Of a stretch of DNA of 64,000 nt, positions 45,889 to 57,493 are shown piece by piece (positions within the stretch are counted from its first letter, which is position 1; each line of letters begins with the position of its first letter). The translations under genes and the position numbers were made by a program. The notes below the pieces were generated by a model. The model saw only the letters and a list, made by a program, of their open reading frames with translations. It did not search any database and was not told the DNA's origin. This stretch comes from Telopea speciosissima (lineage: Eukaryota > Streptophyta > Magnoliopsida > Proteales > Proteaceae), in the NCBI RefSeq assembly GCF_018873765.1, contig NC_057918.1, forward strand, positions 63,862,871 through 63,926,870, given 5' to 3'.

Positions 45889-47872
45889 CCCTTTTCACTC
45901 CTTTGTCATGTGGGCCTAAAACTTTGATAAAAGAGTGAGGACACTACTTGTTGGTAAATACAAGTGGTGTTTCTAGGAAAATTTTTCTTGCTTCCCATGA
46001 TTGCATGATCAAATTCGAATAATCCTCTTCACTTATGGGGTCACAAATACCCCCTTAGCTTTTAGTATTTTCCAAAATATCCTTTTAATCGAAATAGAAT
46101 TCCATTTATGCGCCTGCGATTACAAGCAGCTGTAGGAAAGTTTTATTGATTTTTATGAGCTAATCCACACTAGCTTGGATCTAATCAAACTTTGAACAGG
46201 ACACCATATTTCAGTATACTCCAGGAGACAACGATATATACTCATATTAATATTATGCCACATTGATCACGATCCCATGAAAACGAAAAGGATCGAAGCA
46301 ACCGGTGGAAGAAACCATTCAACCTCAAAACGAAAATTAGGATTTCAATCATTACCTAAAACTTCACAAATGTAAAGCCTCCATACGATCTTAACCCTTT
46401 CTATGACTCAACACCTTTGTCCCCAAAATTCAACAGAGAATTTGGTGATTCTATTCTCAAAGATTCACAGAGTAATTTGGCAATTTTGCACCTAGAGGTT
46501 AGATTGAAAATTTTGACAATTGTTACCCTCATGTTCCAACTGAAGACTTTGACAATTCTATTCCCTGAAGATTTGATGAAAATTTTCGACAATCCCATCC
46601 TAAAAGCTAAACTAAGAAGATTGACAAATTTTTCTCCATGGCTTAATTGACACTTTGGTGATTACCCCCAATTGCTTGTGAGATCTTGGGGCAATTGATC
46701 TAATTCATCTCTCTCTCTCTCTCTCTCTGTCTTTTTTTTTTTTCTCTCTCTCTATTGAGATTGTCCCAGCTTGGGCCTTGGAAATGGAATTTTTTCCTTT
46801 TTCATAATTGGAAACCTTATTGTCCTTTTGACGATAGGTTTCAACATAGAGATTTCTCCTGGTCAGACCCTAGAAGCTTGCAGGACATGCAACAAGCAAG
46901 AGGGTTTTTGAATAATGGATTGTAGGTGGGCTGAGATAAATTTTTTAAAGAAAAGACTAAGGCACAATAGGGAGACTAGCGAATTATGCTGTCTTAGGAT
47001 CTATTTGGGATTACTGGCGATCAAAGATGGCCTGCCTTAATGGGCTTCATAAGATGAAATCCTCTTTTAAACTTCAAGCTCGTTAGAAGGAGATCAGATG
47101 TATGGAAATCTCAAGATCTTTGACTACTAAGACTTTGACATCATAAAAAGGACAAAGGACAAACAACCTCTCCGCAAAGCAAGGGTAAGGCTACATACAT
47201 TATGACACTCCCAAGATCCGCAGTGGTAGGAACCTCTTGCACTGGATATGACCTTTTGCACAATAATAAACAAATATGCACAAAATAATAACACACGAAA
47301 ATAAATCAACCCAACTGCAAAAGCACACATCAATTTTAACGTGGATAATCTTTCCAAGGATAAATGCAAAAAACAGTAGACATCGTCCAGGTAAAATCTT
47401 CTACTATAATCAATAATGTGATTACAAGATTTTTTCTCTAGTCAATGTTAAAGACTACCAAAACATCAAGAACAGATCTCTCTTGGATTACATGGCAATT
47501 CACAAAACAAAGGTAGATTTACAAGATTATAGTACTCACACCTCAAAACCTAATGTGACATATATGAAAAAGTTGAAATACCTTCCCTTCTTCCCTTGAT
47601 TGAGAGAACGTCGTCATGCCACAATCCAATATGAAAAATATCGCAAAGAGCACCTTTTCTTCTTTCTTTTCTCTCCTCTTTAACTCACGGAAAAAGCTAT
47701 AACCGAAAAGAGATCTCTCACTTAGAGGTCGTGTGCACCTTCTTCCTCACTAATCTTCCTTTTATAAAGAAGGCAAAAAGAAGATTTTAAGTCGGCTATA
47801 GATGTGGGAGAGAGTGAGTAAATCATTCTCACCTCCATAACACCAATGGGTAATGTAATTATCCCTTTTCTT
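45889..47872. other. Intergenic; CT microsatellite, no gene
   Basis: Contains a (CT)n tract at 46,709-46,755 and scattered short open frames without family features. Text near 47,300-47,450 resembles decayed LTR-element sequence but no ends were found. Confidence 0.35.
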
Positions 47873-47881
47873 TTTCATTTA

Positions 47882-48226
47882 GGCTCTGTTTGGTTGCAAG
47901 GGGAATTAAAGGGAAGGGAAGTGAAATTTTGATACTTAAAAAATGAACTTTTTAAATCATTATCCCATGTGACACCATGTGACAATATATCTAAACTCCA
48001 AATCATTCAATATTTGGTTATTGAATTTCACTTTACTTTGCATCCATTTTCCTTTGGTTTAAAATGTAAAATAAATATTACATGTAAAATGTATCTTTAT
48101 TAGATATAGTAAGAAATTTGAATAGTTTATACAATCACATGGGGTAATGATTACAAAAGTTTCTTTTTTAAGTTTGAAAAATTTTCCTTCCCGTCCCTTT
48201 GATTCCCCTTGCAACCAAACGGAGCC
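47882..48226. mobile_element. Tourist-like (PIF/Harbinger) MITE, 345 bp
   Basis: Ends GGCTCTGTTTGGTTGCAAGG and CCTTGCAACCAAACGGAGCC. Duplication TTA (47,879-47,881 and 48,227-48,229). It inserted into the last three bases of the 9-bp duplication of the neighbouring MULE. Confidence 0.93.
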
Positions 48227-48229
48227 TTA

Positions 48230-48446
48230 GGGTTTTCTTAAAATGTCCCCCTCAAATTGCCCAAACATACAAATGCCCTCCTGAACTTTCACTAATTTCA
48301 AATGTACCCCTACTTTTCAAACTATGTAACACTCTAGGCCTCCCCGTTAGTCTAGGTTGTTATATTCTAACGTCTGGCATTTTTTGAACATGGTTAGATC
48401 ATTTTGCCCTTGATAGGGTAAAGTGACAAAAATGCCCTTACCTGAA

Positions 48447-48494
<48 letters not shown>

Positions 48495-49494
48495 CTACAA
48501 CTCATCTTCCTCAAATGGTTTAGGGTTTGAAAAAAAGGAAAAATTGAAGAGTTTCCTTTCTTAGATAGGGCATTGAATCATCACCCTAGGGCGATTCATA
48601 CCTTAGAGACTCATACCCAAAAGTTTCCCCTACGGTGAGATCCGAGTCTTTGACGAAACTTGCAACTGGGAAGTTTGTCTGGTTTGATTTCAGATATTAA
48701 ATACTCCTTATTTAGTTGATAATGGAAACTGTGATGGATTGGAGCTGATAGAGCTCTGAGCTGCAACCCTTCACCTGAAATCTCAGGCCAAACGAAGGTC
48801 TGTAGAAGGAGTTCAGCCGATTGAGCCTCTCCTTCATCTTTTATTGAAGCCCCAAACTGTTGCTGATCATAGCTTCTGACTAGAGAAGATCTTAGTCACT
48901 TGTGGCTCGGTTTTCCTCCTTGTTTCCGTGCTGATTTGAGTTCACATATCTCTGCAACCTAGGAACTGATAGAGTTGAAATTCTAGGGATCTATTCCATT
49001 GCCAGAAATCACTGCTCGATTGCAAGTTGTGCCTGATCTGAGGCTTGCTGGTTGGGATCTCAGAAATCTCCAATCAGACCTATGGTAGTTCTGCAGAAAC
49101 TTCATCTCATTGGATCTCAGCAACCATCCACCCATTAAGGATGATATTTGGAGGATTAAATCAGAACCTTGAGAGTTCTACTCTATCCTTTTTTGGTCCA
49201 CATCTGCTGGTTGGGTTTGTTTACCCTTTTTTTCAAACCCTAAACGATTTGGGGAAGATGAATTGCAGGTTTTTTTTCCCAAGTAACGGCATTTTTGTCA
49301 CTTTACCCCATCAAGGGCAGAATAACCTAATCATATTCAAAAAATACCAGACATTAGAACATAACGTCCCAAACTAACAGGGAGGACTAGAATGTTACAT
49401 AGTTTAGAAAGTAAGGATGCATTTAAAATTAGCAAAAATTTAGGGAGGCATTTATACGTTTGGACAATTTGAAGGGGGCATTTGAAAAAAACCC
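48230..49494. mobile_element. Mutator-like non-autonomous element, 1265 bp
   Basis: Terminal inverted repeats of roughly 215 bp: GGGTTTTCTTAAAATGTCCC...GGCATTTTTTGAACATGGTT at the left, its complement at the right (ending GGGGGCATTTGAAAAAAACC C). Perfect 9-bp duplication TTTCATTTA at 47,873-47,881 (left of the Tourist insertion) and 49,495-49,503. The interior has a 39-nt A run and no transposase. Confidence 0.9.
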
Positions 49495-49685
49495 TTTCAT
49501 TTAAGATAATGCATGTGAGTGGGCGTGAGACTTTGAAAAGCCTTTCAAACTCTTCACTGCCTCACTCTTTAACGCCTTACTTTCTTTGTGGACCCGCTCA
49601 ATGACATGAGGAGGATCCCAACATAGAAGTATTGAAATTAAATTCTTTTCTACCTTTTCCCTCTCACATAGTAAGCTAAAGCTAC

Positions 49686-50459
49686 TGTTGCGTCAAGAAA
49701 TCGTCGAGCGGTCCTGCGAGTGCCGTCACCTGCAAGTGGACCAAAGGGGTCAACAGAGAGAATCGGTGTGGTCCCGGCCTAGGGCTCTCCGATGCCAAAG
49801 TTAGATCTCCTGGCGCAAACAGATGAATAGTGATTATTCAGTATGAGTTTAGATGTCCCCTATGGGGTTGTGTACCTTCGCCTTTTATAGTAGCATATGG
49901 CAGTGTGGAGAGTCCCCGTTTGATTGACGATTGTGCCATTGAGTGGATAGAGGCCCCGAGGTAACGGGGCTCTATCCTGATTGGTCATCTCCCCGTGGGA
50001 GGGAGTGTCCTGGTGGCATCAGGATCCTTGGTGGATAGATACCTGCGTGTGGTGATAACGTCCTTGGTGCTTGAATCCGTCTGGATGACGTGACCTCTAA
50101 GCGGCGGTCTAGAGTCCTGGTAGTGACATGAGTCTTAGCGATACGAAGGGTCGTAGATGGGTGGCCCCCACCTCACGTGCCCACGATGCTGTGCCTGGGT
50201 GCAGGCCGCGCCTGGGTGAGGAGGCCGCGCCCTGGTGAGGAGGTCGCGCCTGGGTGAGGCCGCGCTGGGTGAGGAGGCCGGGCCCTGGTGAGGAGGCCGC
50301 GCCTGGGTGAGGAGGCCGCGCCCCGGATGTGTGGCCGCGCCCGAGTAGTGGCCGCCCCCGAGTGGGGCTGGGACTCCGGTTCGTTCCCCTTGGCTATGGG
50401 GTGGGTCGTCTGTGACACGTGGCGGTCGTTGATTGGCCCGGTGAATATTGGATGTATCA
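49686..50459 (-). mobile_element. Solo LTR of a Tat-type gypsy element (774 bp)
   Basis: Starts TGTTGCGTCAAGAAATCG and ends GGATGTATCA, with perfect 5-bp duplication GCTAC (49,681-49,685 and 50,460-50,464). GGTGTGGTCCCGGCCTAGGG and CTCCGATGCCAAAGTTAGAT closely resemble the LTR at 12,563-13,257. TATA on the minus strand near 49,893. It arose by LTR-LTR recombination. Confidence 0.92.
50190..50345. repeat. GC-rich minisatellite inside the solo LTR
   Basis: Irregular tandem units of about 18-19 bp built on GAGGAGGCCGCGCCTGGGT. GC content far above the surroundings. Open frames through it are artefacts of the repeat. Confidence 0.85.
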
Positions 50460-50464
50460 GCTAC

Positions 50465-51372
50465 CAAATTAAACATTCTCTTTCACAATTAACAACAAAC
50501 GTGGAACTTATTTGGAATTAATCTCCTTACATTGCTTCTCGGAGTAAAAGCTTTCAAAACCCTTGTTAAATAAAAGGGAGAAGGCTCTCTAAACAAGCAA
50601 CATAGATTAGAAGTGCACCAATTAAACTACGGAATTTTATATATATTGAGGTTAGTATGGTGAATCATAGATGGTATGGTGTGTGTGTGTTGTGTATGAT
50701 CCAAAAAAAGATATTTCCTTTGTTGGAGGAGAAATATGCATATGAGATATCCATTTCATCAAATTGCGAATAACTAGCATAGGATCTGCCTTAGCAGAGC
50801 AAAAGGTGACTTTGTTTCTTACAATCCATACAAAATAAAAAGTTAAAATAAAGATAGATACATAGTTTAGAAGCGCACCAATAAAAGGGATAAAGTTCTA
50901 TGAACAAGCAACATAGATTAGAAGCGCAGCAATAAAATGTGATAGAATATTTTAATACATAAGAGGACAGTGAGGTCATTTTATGTGAGAAAGAAAAAGA
51001 TAAAGAGAGAATGTGTATGCTAACGTACCCTCACACCTAGCTGCTCCAAGAACCTGTCCATTATTTTCATTGAAAAAAAAAAAAGGCCTAGTTTTCTTGA
51101 TTAGGTGTTTGTATATTTGTAGTTTGTAAGGGGAAATCTATTACCAGATCATCAAGCCGTGGTGGATGCAGACTGGATTTTGCTTTGGTCGTTTTCAACA
51201 GAAGCATATATTCGGGTGACTCAAATAGGGCTTTGGCATCGGTTGGATTGGTTAAAAAAAAGGGAAAATTCACGTTGGAAATGGTGAACCTAATAACCTG
51301 GCACTTGATTTTCCTAACCTTTTTAGTGGTGGGCGCTTGATAGGCAAATGTACCTTTGTATCATTGTATGTT
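50465..51372. other. Intergenic with a diverged dispersed repeat; no gene
   Basis: 50,560-51,060 contains two partial echoes of the repeat seen at 29,440-29,700 (AACAAGCAACATAGATTAGAAG appears near 50,593 and 50,903). A GTGTGTGTGT run is at 50,681. Confidence 0.4.
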
Positions 51373-51540
51373 GGATTGAGCTCCTCTCCAGGGAGCCCAG
51401 CATACCTAAGGAGCATCCAGCCGTTGGACTATGCCTCACACATCCCTAGACATGTGCCGAAATGTGTGTGACATAACCCAACCCTTGGATGCCTTATGGG
51501 GGTGCCGTGGACACTGAGCTCCCTGGAGACGAGCCGGATC
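51373..51540. repeat. Hairpin MITE (about 168 bp)
   Basis: GGATTGAGCTCCTCTCCAGG GAGC and GGAGCATCCAGCCGTTGG face CCAACCCTTGGATGCC and GAGCTCCCTGGAGACGAGCC. Imperfect arms; target duplication not identified. Confidence 0.7.
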
Positions 51541-52045
51541 TTTGTATGTTTGTTCCTCTCTTGAAAGCTTGTTCAATGAGATGTAGTTTGTGATCATAGC
51601 CTCGTAGGGTCTCTGACTCTTGCATATTCCCTACCATCTTTCAAAAAAGAAAAATTTTACAATAAATTGATATCAACTATTGAAGAGGAAAAAACCCCAC
51701 TCAATAATTGGGTATGATCTACTTCTACTTTTTTCTAGTCTAATAAATCTTTTTAGGTGGTGGGTCCAAATCATCTTACTCAACATGGGAAGCCAAAAGG
51801 GATTTGGATCGTCTGCGGTCTATGATTGAGCGGTCATCGTGCTGCCTGCAATTCTAGGTTTGCCACATGACCTCCGGCTAATCTAACAATTGTAGATTAT
51901 TTATTTCAAAATTAATATAGAGAACTAGGGGAAAACCAAAACCAACCAAAAAAATCTTCCTGGTTTTGGTTCACTAACCAAACTCAACCCAGGCCTTTTC
52001 TTTTTCTCCATCGTTCAACCTAGGCCTTTTTTTCTTCGCCATTGT

Positions 52046-52164
52046 TTCTATCTCTCTCCTCCTTAAAATAAGGGGGCAGAACTGTCTTTTCAAATAGGGA
52101 GGAGAGAGATAGACTCATGGGAGTGTTGGCGTAGGCCACACTCTCGGACAGAGTTTTTTTTCCC
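52046..52164. mobile_element. Hairpin MITE family B, copy 6 (left arm truncated)
   Basis: Begins within the TCTATCTCTCTCCTCC part and continues to the normal right end (GTGTTGGCGTAGGCCACACT...GAGTTTTTTTTCCC). About 50 bp of left arm are missing. Confidence 0.85.
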
Positions 52165-52484
52165 AAAATTTATTTATATTAAAAATTAAGGATAAAACTA
52201 TGGGACCCAGATTGGTATCCATCAATTCCAATAGCGATTATTAAAATCGAGAGAGAGAGAAAGAGAGATTGATTGATTGATTGATTTTGTAGTTTACCAA
52301 GATCCATCCCATCATGTGATTAAGAGAGAGAGATTGTTGCAGCTTACCAAGATCCATTCCATCATGTGATTAAGACTTAAAAGGTGAGACAATCTTGGTT
52401 ATTGGCTGATATATTTTGTTTTCAATAGTAATATGGGTTACAGATTGGAAAGCTATTGACTTTTCATATTCTTCCATATTTTTA

Positions 52485-52605
52485 TTTTTATTTTTTGAAA
52501 TTGGAGAACTTTAATAGGAGGATAGGGTATGGGAATAGGCCCCAAGGTGATTTCAACTTATGACCTCTTATTTGAGGAGTTGGTCTTTTGCCGGTAAATT
52601 ATTTC
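52485..52605 (-). repeat. Possible SINE fragment
   Basis: On the minus strand GAGGTCATAAGTTGAAATCACC resembles a diverged pol III B box (GGTTCGAATCC type), followed by CTTGGGGCCTATTCC and an A-rich tail. Weak; the A box was not identified. Confidence 0.3.
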
Positions 52606-52639
52606 ATATTTTCGTTTTACTTTATTTTATTATTTGGAT

Positions 52640-53450
52640 AAGTAACACCGCTTGATTTGAAGAAAGGAACCAGCAACCACCTAAGGAAGAAACAAAGAAC
52701 AAAGATCAACTCAAAAGGAAATTAATCTAGACTAATCCACCTTTCGAAAAACAAGCTCTAGGAAAGGGGAGGAGAGCAAGAAACATAGAAAACACAAAAG
52801 CCTACATGAAGAGCAAAACACCGAGCACAGGCTGCACCTAATGGAGGGTTCAAGTGGGCTGAACACCCCACTTCTTGGCCAAATAATAGTTCCTACTAGA
52901 TCGATCTCTTAATCTTGAGTGCAAACCATTACATCATCCATCACATCCCGCTTGATCTTCAAGAGCAACTGGAGAGGTGATCTCGATTTATGTAGAAAGA
53001 TCCTAGCATTCCTCTTATTCTATAACTGATAGATGGTGCCCCCCCCCCCCCCGGGGGAATTTCTTAGCAACCCATTCTGCTTCGGTGTAGACATAAGGAT
53101 TGATTCTTCTAGAAGAGGAACATAGCAGCCAGGTCTCCCTCAAGATGTCCACAGAGAAAGGATAATGAAAGAAGAGGTGATCTCTAGCTTCTATTTCCGA
53201 TAAACAAAAATAGCAAGTAGAAGGCTTAGATATATTTGTTTTTCTAAGTTGGTCAATAGTGGGAAGCGCATCCACTAGGCATCTCGAGGTTGAAGATGAC
53301 TGTCTAGAGATATTTCCAGTAATCCATATAACTTTATAGCACAACACTTCTCCACAATTCTGTCGGATATTTCTAGTAATCCATATTATCATCAAACTGT
53401 CTGTATCGAAAATTTTTTTATCTTGCTCTAGCGCTCGCATAAACATCAGT
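52640..53450 (-). pseudogene. LINE pol fragment with zf-RVT
   Basis: Minus strand: LPTIDQLRKTNISKPSTCYF CLSEIEARDHLFFHYPFS is a zf-RVT signature (CxxC...H....C-like). The N-terminal part contains frame noise, and a 12-C run at 53,041 follows. 3' and 5' ends not defined. Confidence 0.6.
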
Positions 53451-56057
53451 GGAATAAATAGAAAATCATCCTCAACTATTTATTTTTTGGGTACATATTC
53501 TCATAACAAATTATAAGAATTTAATGTATTTTAACAATAACGACTCCTTAAGAAACATTTGCAAATTGAAAGATATCTTTTCTAACATATAGTAAGGACT
53601 AACAATTGAGAACAACAAAAGAGACTAATAAAATTTGTTGCAAACCAAGCAGCGAGAAATTTCCTTCTGCCTGTATGTGGTCCAATTTCAACCTATCATG
53701 TGTACTGAGCAATTCAATTTATTGTAGCGCATGAATGCCCAAAAGCAATAAATAGAGTCCTACATGTGGTAGACATTCATGCATTGTAATAAATTGCTCA
53801 ATACACATGGTGAGCTGGTATTGGATTATATGAGGGCATTGTAATAAATTGCCCAGTACACATGGCACATGTGGCCTCTGGTGTGCCATCGGATTTGCAT
53901 CACCACCCCACCGGTACTAGTTGTGAGGAGAGAGAGAGATAGAGAGAGATCACCGGTTGATGGGTATTACAGATTACCAGTCTGGATCCAATCAAGAGCA
54001 CTCGTGTGCATGGTTCTTGGACATTCTCCTAACCTATCGAGAGAAAGCGACCAAAGCCCCCACTCAATAATTGAGTTTGAGTGACCAATGAACTGAGACC
54101 GATATGCATGGGAACTTCAGATCTCCTTATCGATCTTGTCATCTACCTGTCATTTATAGATAGGATTGCTGTTATGTTTCAAATTTAATGGAAAGGGGGC
54201 CAACCCAGACCAAGTTGCTCTTCCACCAGATTTTAGGGTTTTTTTCTCAAATTTTCATGGCCCTTGAAGCAATTATACTTTGGGCCTACTCCTTCAATTA
54301 TGTGTTGAGTGGGTTTCATCAATTTAGACCCGCTACTGATACTTGAGGGTGTCCCTTTTAGTTAGGTAGCCTGTCTTACTTTCTGATGGTAGGAGGCGGC
54401 AAGGCCAAAGTGTGTGTGTCTCATGGATCAACACAACTTATCATGTGGTTGTGAATTGCCCATTTTTATTGGTTGATAAGTCAGGACTGGGACCCATGAA
54501 GATACGTCCACACACGTGCTAAATATAGTATAGAGCCAATGAAGAATGATAAGACTATCCCTAGAGTCTAGAGGTCAAAACATTTGGGCAAAGGGTCAAA
54601 CAACAGCCCACCTGTCACCTGACCCAGCCATTATTATTGACTTGGGATTTGGCTAATGTTACACCCTTAAATGGATTAGGGCGTGTTTGGCACATATAAG
54701 ATTCTGGGCCCTTGGATCGCCCATGTTGGTTAGGGTTTGGTATTGTAAAAAACGTGAACCTAAAACGATGTAAAAAGAATGGAAATCGCAAATAAACAGA
54801 CAAATACATAATGCATACAAAAATTTTACGCAATTTGGTAAGATTGCCAATGTCCACCGTTGAGATGAGATCTGCTTCACTATCAATAGAGAAGAGATTA
54901 CAGATGTTCGTTCTCACATCTATCTCAGATTGCTTATAGAGAAAGAACCCTTGTTACAAATATATAATGAAAACCTATATAAGCAATTTACCAAAATACA
55001 CATATAGCCCTAAAAAAAATTCCTTGGGGCCTATCACCCCCAAACCCCCGCGTAGACCTCCCAGTAACTAAAATTCTTCTAGGCCTCAAGGCCTATGGCC
55101 TCTTAATGGCCCATCAAAATCAACACCCACTTATGCAAGCAATGAAATAAAAGACATGGTACCCCAAATAAGTATAAACGAATTTGCCCTTGGAAAGGGC
55201 TTCTTTAGCCTAATAAGCTACAACTGTGCTCGATCCATGAATGTTGCAGCTTCTAGGTAGCATGGACCACAATTTATTGGTATTAGTGGAGTATCTTAAC
55301 TGGATTGGGTTGATATATGTAGACCCCAAAACCCCAATCTGGTGATGTGAAACGTGGAGCTGGCCTGGTTTTGGGGATCAAGAGCAGGTAGAGAATTTTA
55401 TTAAGTTGGAATGGGTACTGTAGTTAGCCGAATCACCCATATAATTTTGTCCAACCTGAGGCCCAAAAGATCTTCAGGCCAGAATAGCCATAGCCCAATA
55501 TAAGAATGGGCTCATTGACATCAGACCAGCAAGCCCAGCCCAGGTCTGAAGTAATACTTGAATGAATTCCATAGCCCAATATAAGTATGGTCTCATTGAC
55601 ATCAGACCAGAAAGCCTAGCCAAGCTCTAGTCTTAGGTCTCGGGCGGAGCTCAGCCCGGCCCAACCCAACCCTATGTAATATGTAATATGTAATAAACTA
55701 TAAATGTATATTATATTCATCACTCACTCGTCCTCACTTTCTTTGTTTTTTCAATCACTGACATATACCACCCACTAATTAACTTTTTCAGTTTTTTCTT
55801 TTTCTTTTTAGTTAAATCCATCCTAAAGAGTCAATCAGGGTCAAGCCAGCCCAGCCCTGCCCAATCAAAGTCAATTAGGTCCGGATTAGGTTGGGCTGAG
55901 CCCAACAGGGCTGGGCCTGGGCTGAGATATCCCGGCCCAACCTAGGGTTGGGCTGAACTTGGGCTGAGTTAAGGGAGTTTAGGGTTGGCTTGGGGTTTTA
56001 AAGAACCCGACTCATTGACACCCCTACCTCAATCACACTCTACAATAATATAATAAT
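53451..56057. other. Intergenic; possible decayed LTR text, no gene
   Basis: 54,780-54,950 (minus) reads like a copia LTR leader but no pair or primer-binding site was found. 55,640-56,030 is rich in GCCCAACCC/GGGTTGGGC words and ends TTGACACCCC TACC, a probable further hAT-like MITE whose left end I could not fix. Confidence 0.35.
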
Positions 56058-56226
56058 GGGAAAAAGTTCTCTATCCGGGAGTGTGGCCTACGGCAGCACT
56101 CCCATGAGTCTATCTCTCTCCTCCTCATGTGAAAAGACACCTCTGCCCCCTTGTTTTAAGGAGGAGAGAGATAGACACAAGGGAGTGTTGGCGTAGGCCA
56201 CACTACCGTGCAGAAAACTACTTCCC
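56058..56226. mobile_element. Hairpin MITE family B, copy 7 (169 bp)
   Basis: Starts GGGAAAAAGTTCTCTATCCG and ends AACTACTTCCC. Perfect 9-bp duplication TATAATAAT (56,049-56,057 and 56,227-56,235). Confidence 0.93.
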
Positions 56227-57490
56227 TATAATAATATAAAGTAAAACACAATCAACCGTGGGTGCCTCTCATTTCAAGCTTTCAAGCTGTGTATGCTTGA
56301 AACATTTAAACCCCTTTCATGGGCTATTACTATCTTTCGAAGTGGTGGGAAAAAATATTACTAGTCCGGATCCTCTCCCCATGTGGGAAGAGGAATTACT
56401 CTCTTTCTACATTGAACTGCCACATGTTCTCCTCATAACCGATAACGTTCTCAACCGATTACTTATTAGGGAAAGTGTTATCTGTCTGGAAGCATGGCAC
56501 CTGCATGGGGCCGATGGGAGTGCACGCAAAAGCATTTATCTGGGCAGCATTTCCGCTTTTCATGGGGAGGGGGTGGAGTAGTCATTACACCCCCACCCCC
56601 CTTCTGTGTTTGGGGGTAGGGCATACACTCTCGGACAGAATTTTTTATCTCTACTTATTATTAATTTTTTTTTTTTTTGGGGGGGGGGGGGGAGGGAGAA
56701 AGAATGCTTTTTGGTCGCATAGCTCTTGCACCAACACAAGGGCCAATGGGAGCATGTGCAAGACTTTCAATTGATACAGGTTAACAAAGAGAAAATGAGA
56801 GGAAATGAAGTAGATGAGAAAAGTTTACTTAAATTGATCTAATCATTCTTTCGAATGAATAGATACATAAGGATGATCCCTGAAAGGGATGATTACATTA
56901 AAGGGAGTAATAACTAAAGCTAAATTAACTTAATCCTCCTAAGAAAAGATAAATGATTCAGGTTGTTGATTCAATGAAAGGTCCTTCTGTCTTCTCCAAA
57001 TCTCTTATTTATACTTGAACAGTCTTATAACTGATCAACCCCATGTTCTCTACCAACGGTTATAACTGTAGAATTCAATTTGTTTTGTTTACAATTTGTT
57101 ATAAAGCTCAAGGAGTTGGCATAGTTTGGATGTTTTTGATGGATCTCAGTACCTCGCTGCCCCAATTAATCTGCTAGGGCCTCTGTTGATGCCAAATCCT
57201 TTCCTTTGGAGCCTAATAAAAACAAGGGAAAAGGAACGCCAAATCCTTTCCTTCCACCTTTCCAGGAGGTGCACCGGTTTTTTCATGCTGAGCTATTTGG
57301 TCGCAGGTACACGCCTAGGCACAACACCAGTTAGGTTCTTTCTCCCTAAAAACATAGTCTAGAACGTTTTTTATGGATCTTTGTTCCAGTACTTCATGAT
57401 ATGATTCTGTTATCATCTGGTTCGGTCCCTCTTCATGAGCACTTTTTTGTCAATTTATCAAACATCACTTGTGCAGAATCAGGAAAAAAA
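56227..57490. other. Intergenic; diverged hairpin remnant, no gene
   Basis: 56,468-56,645 (CTGTCTGGAAGCATGGCACC...ATACACTCTCGGACAGA) looks like a distant relative of family B. A T-run then G-run lies at 56,668-56,692. No coding features. Confidence 0.35.
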
Positions 57491-57493
57491 AAA

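Noticed and set aside
45654-45938. Three overlapping ORFs on both strands
   Set aside because: Mirror-image frames caused by the palindrome at 45,745-45,888.
50135-50521. Overlapping Pro/Ala/Arg-rich ORFs
   Set aside because: Produced by the GC-rich minisatellite inside a solo LTR; no family signature.
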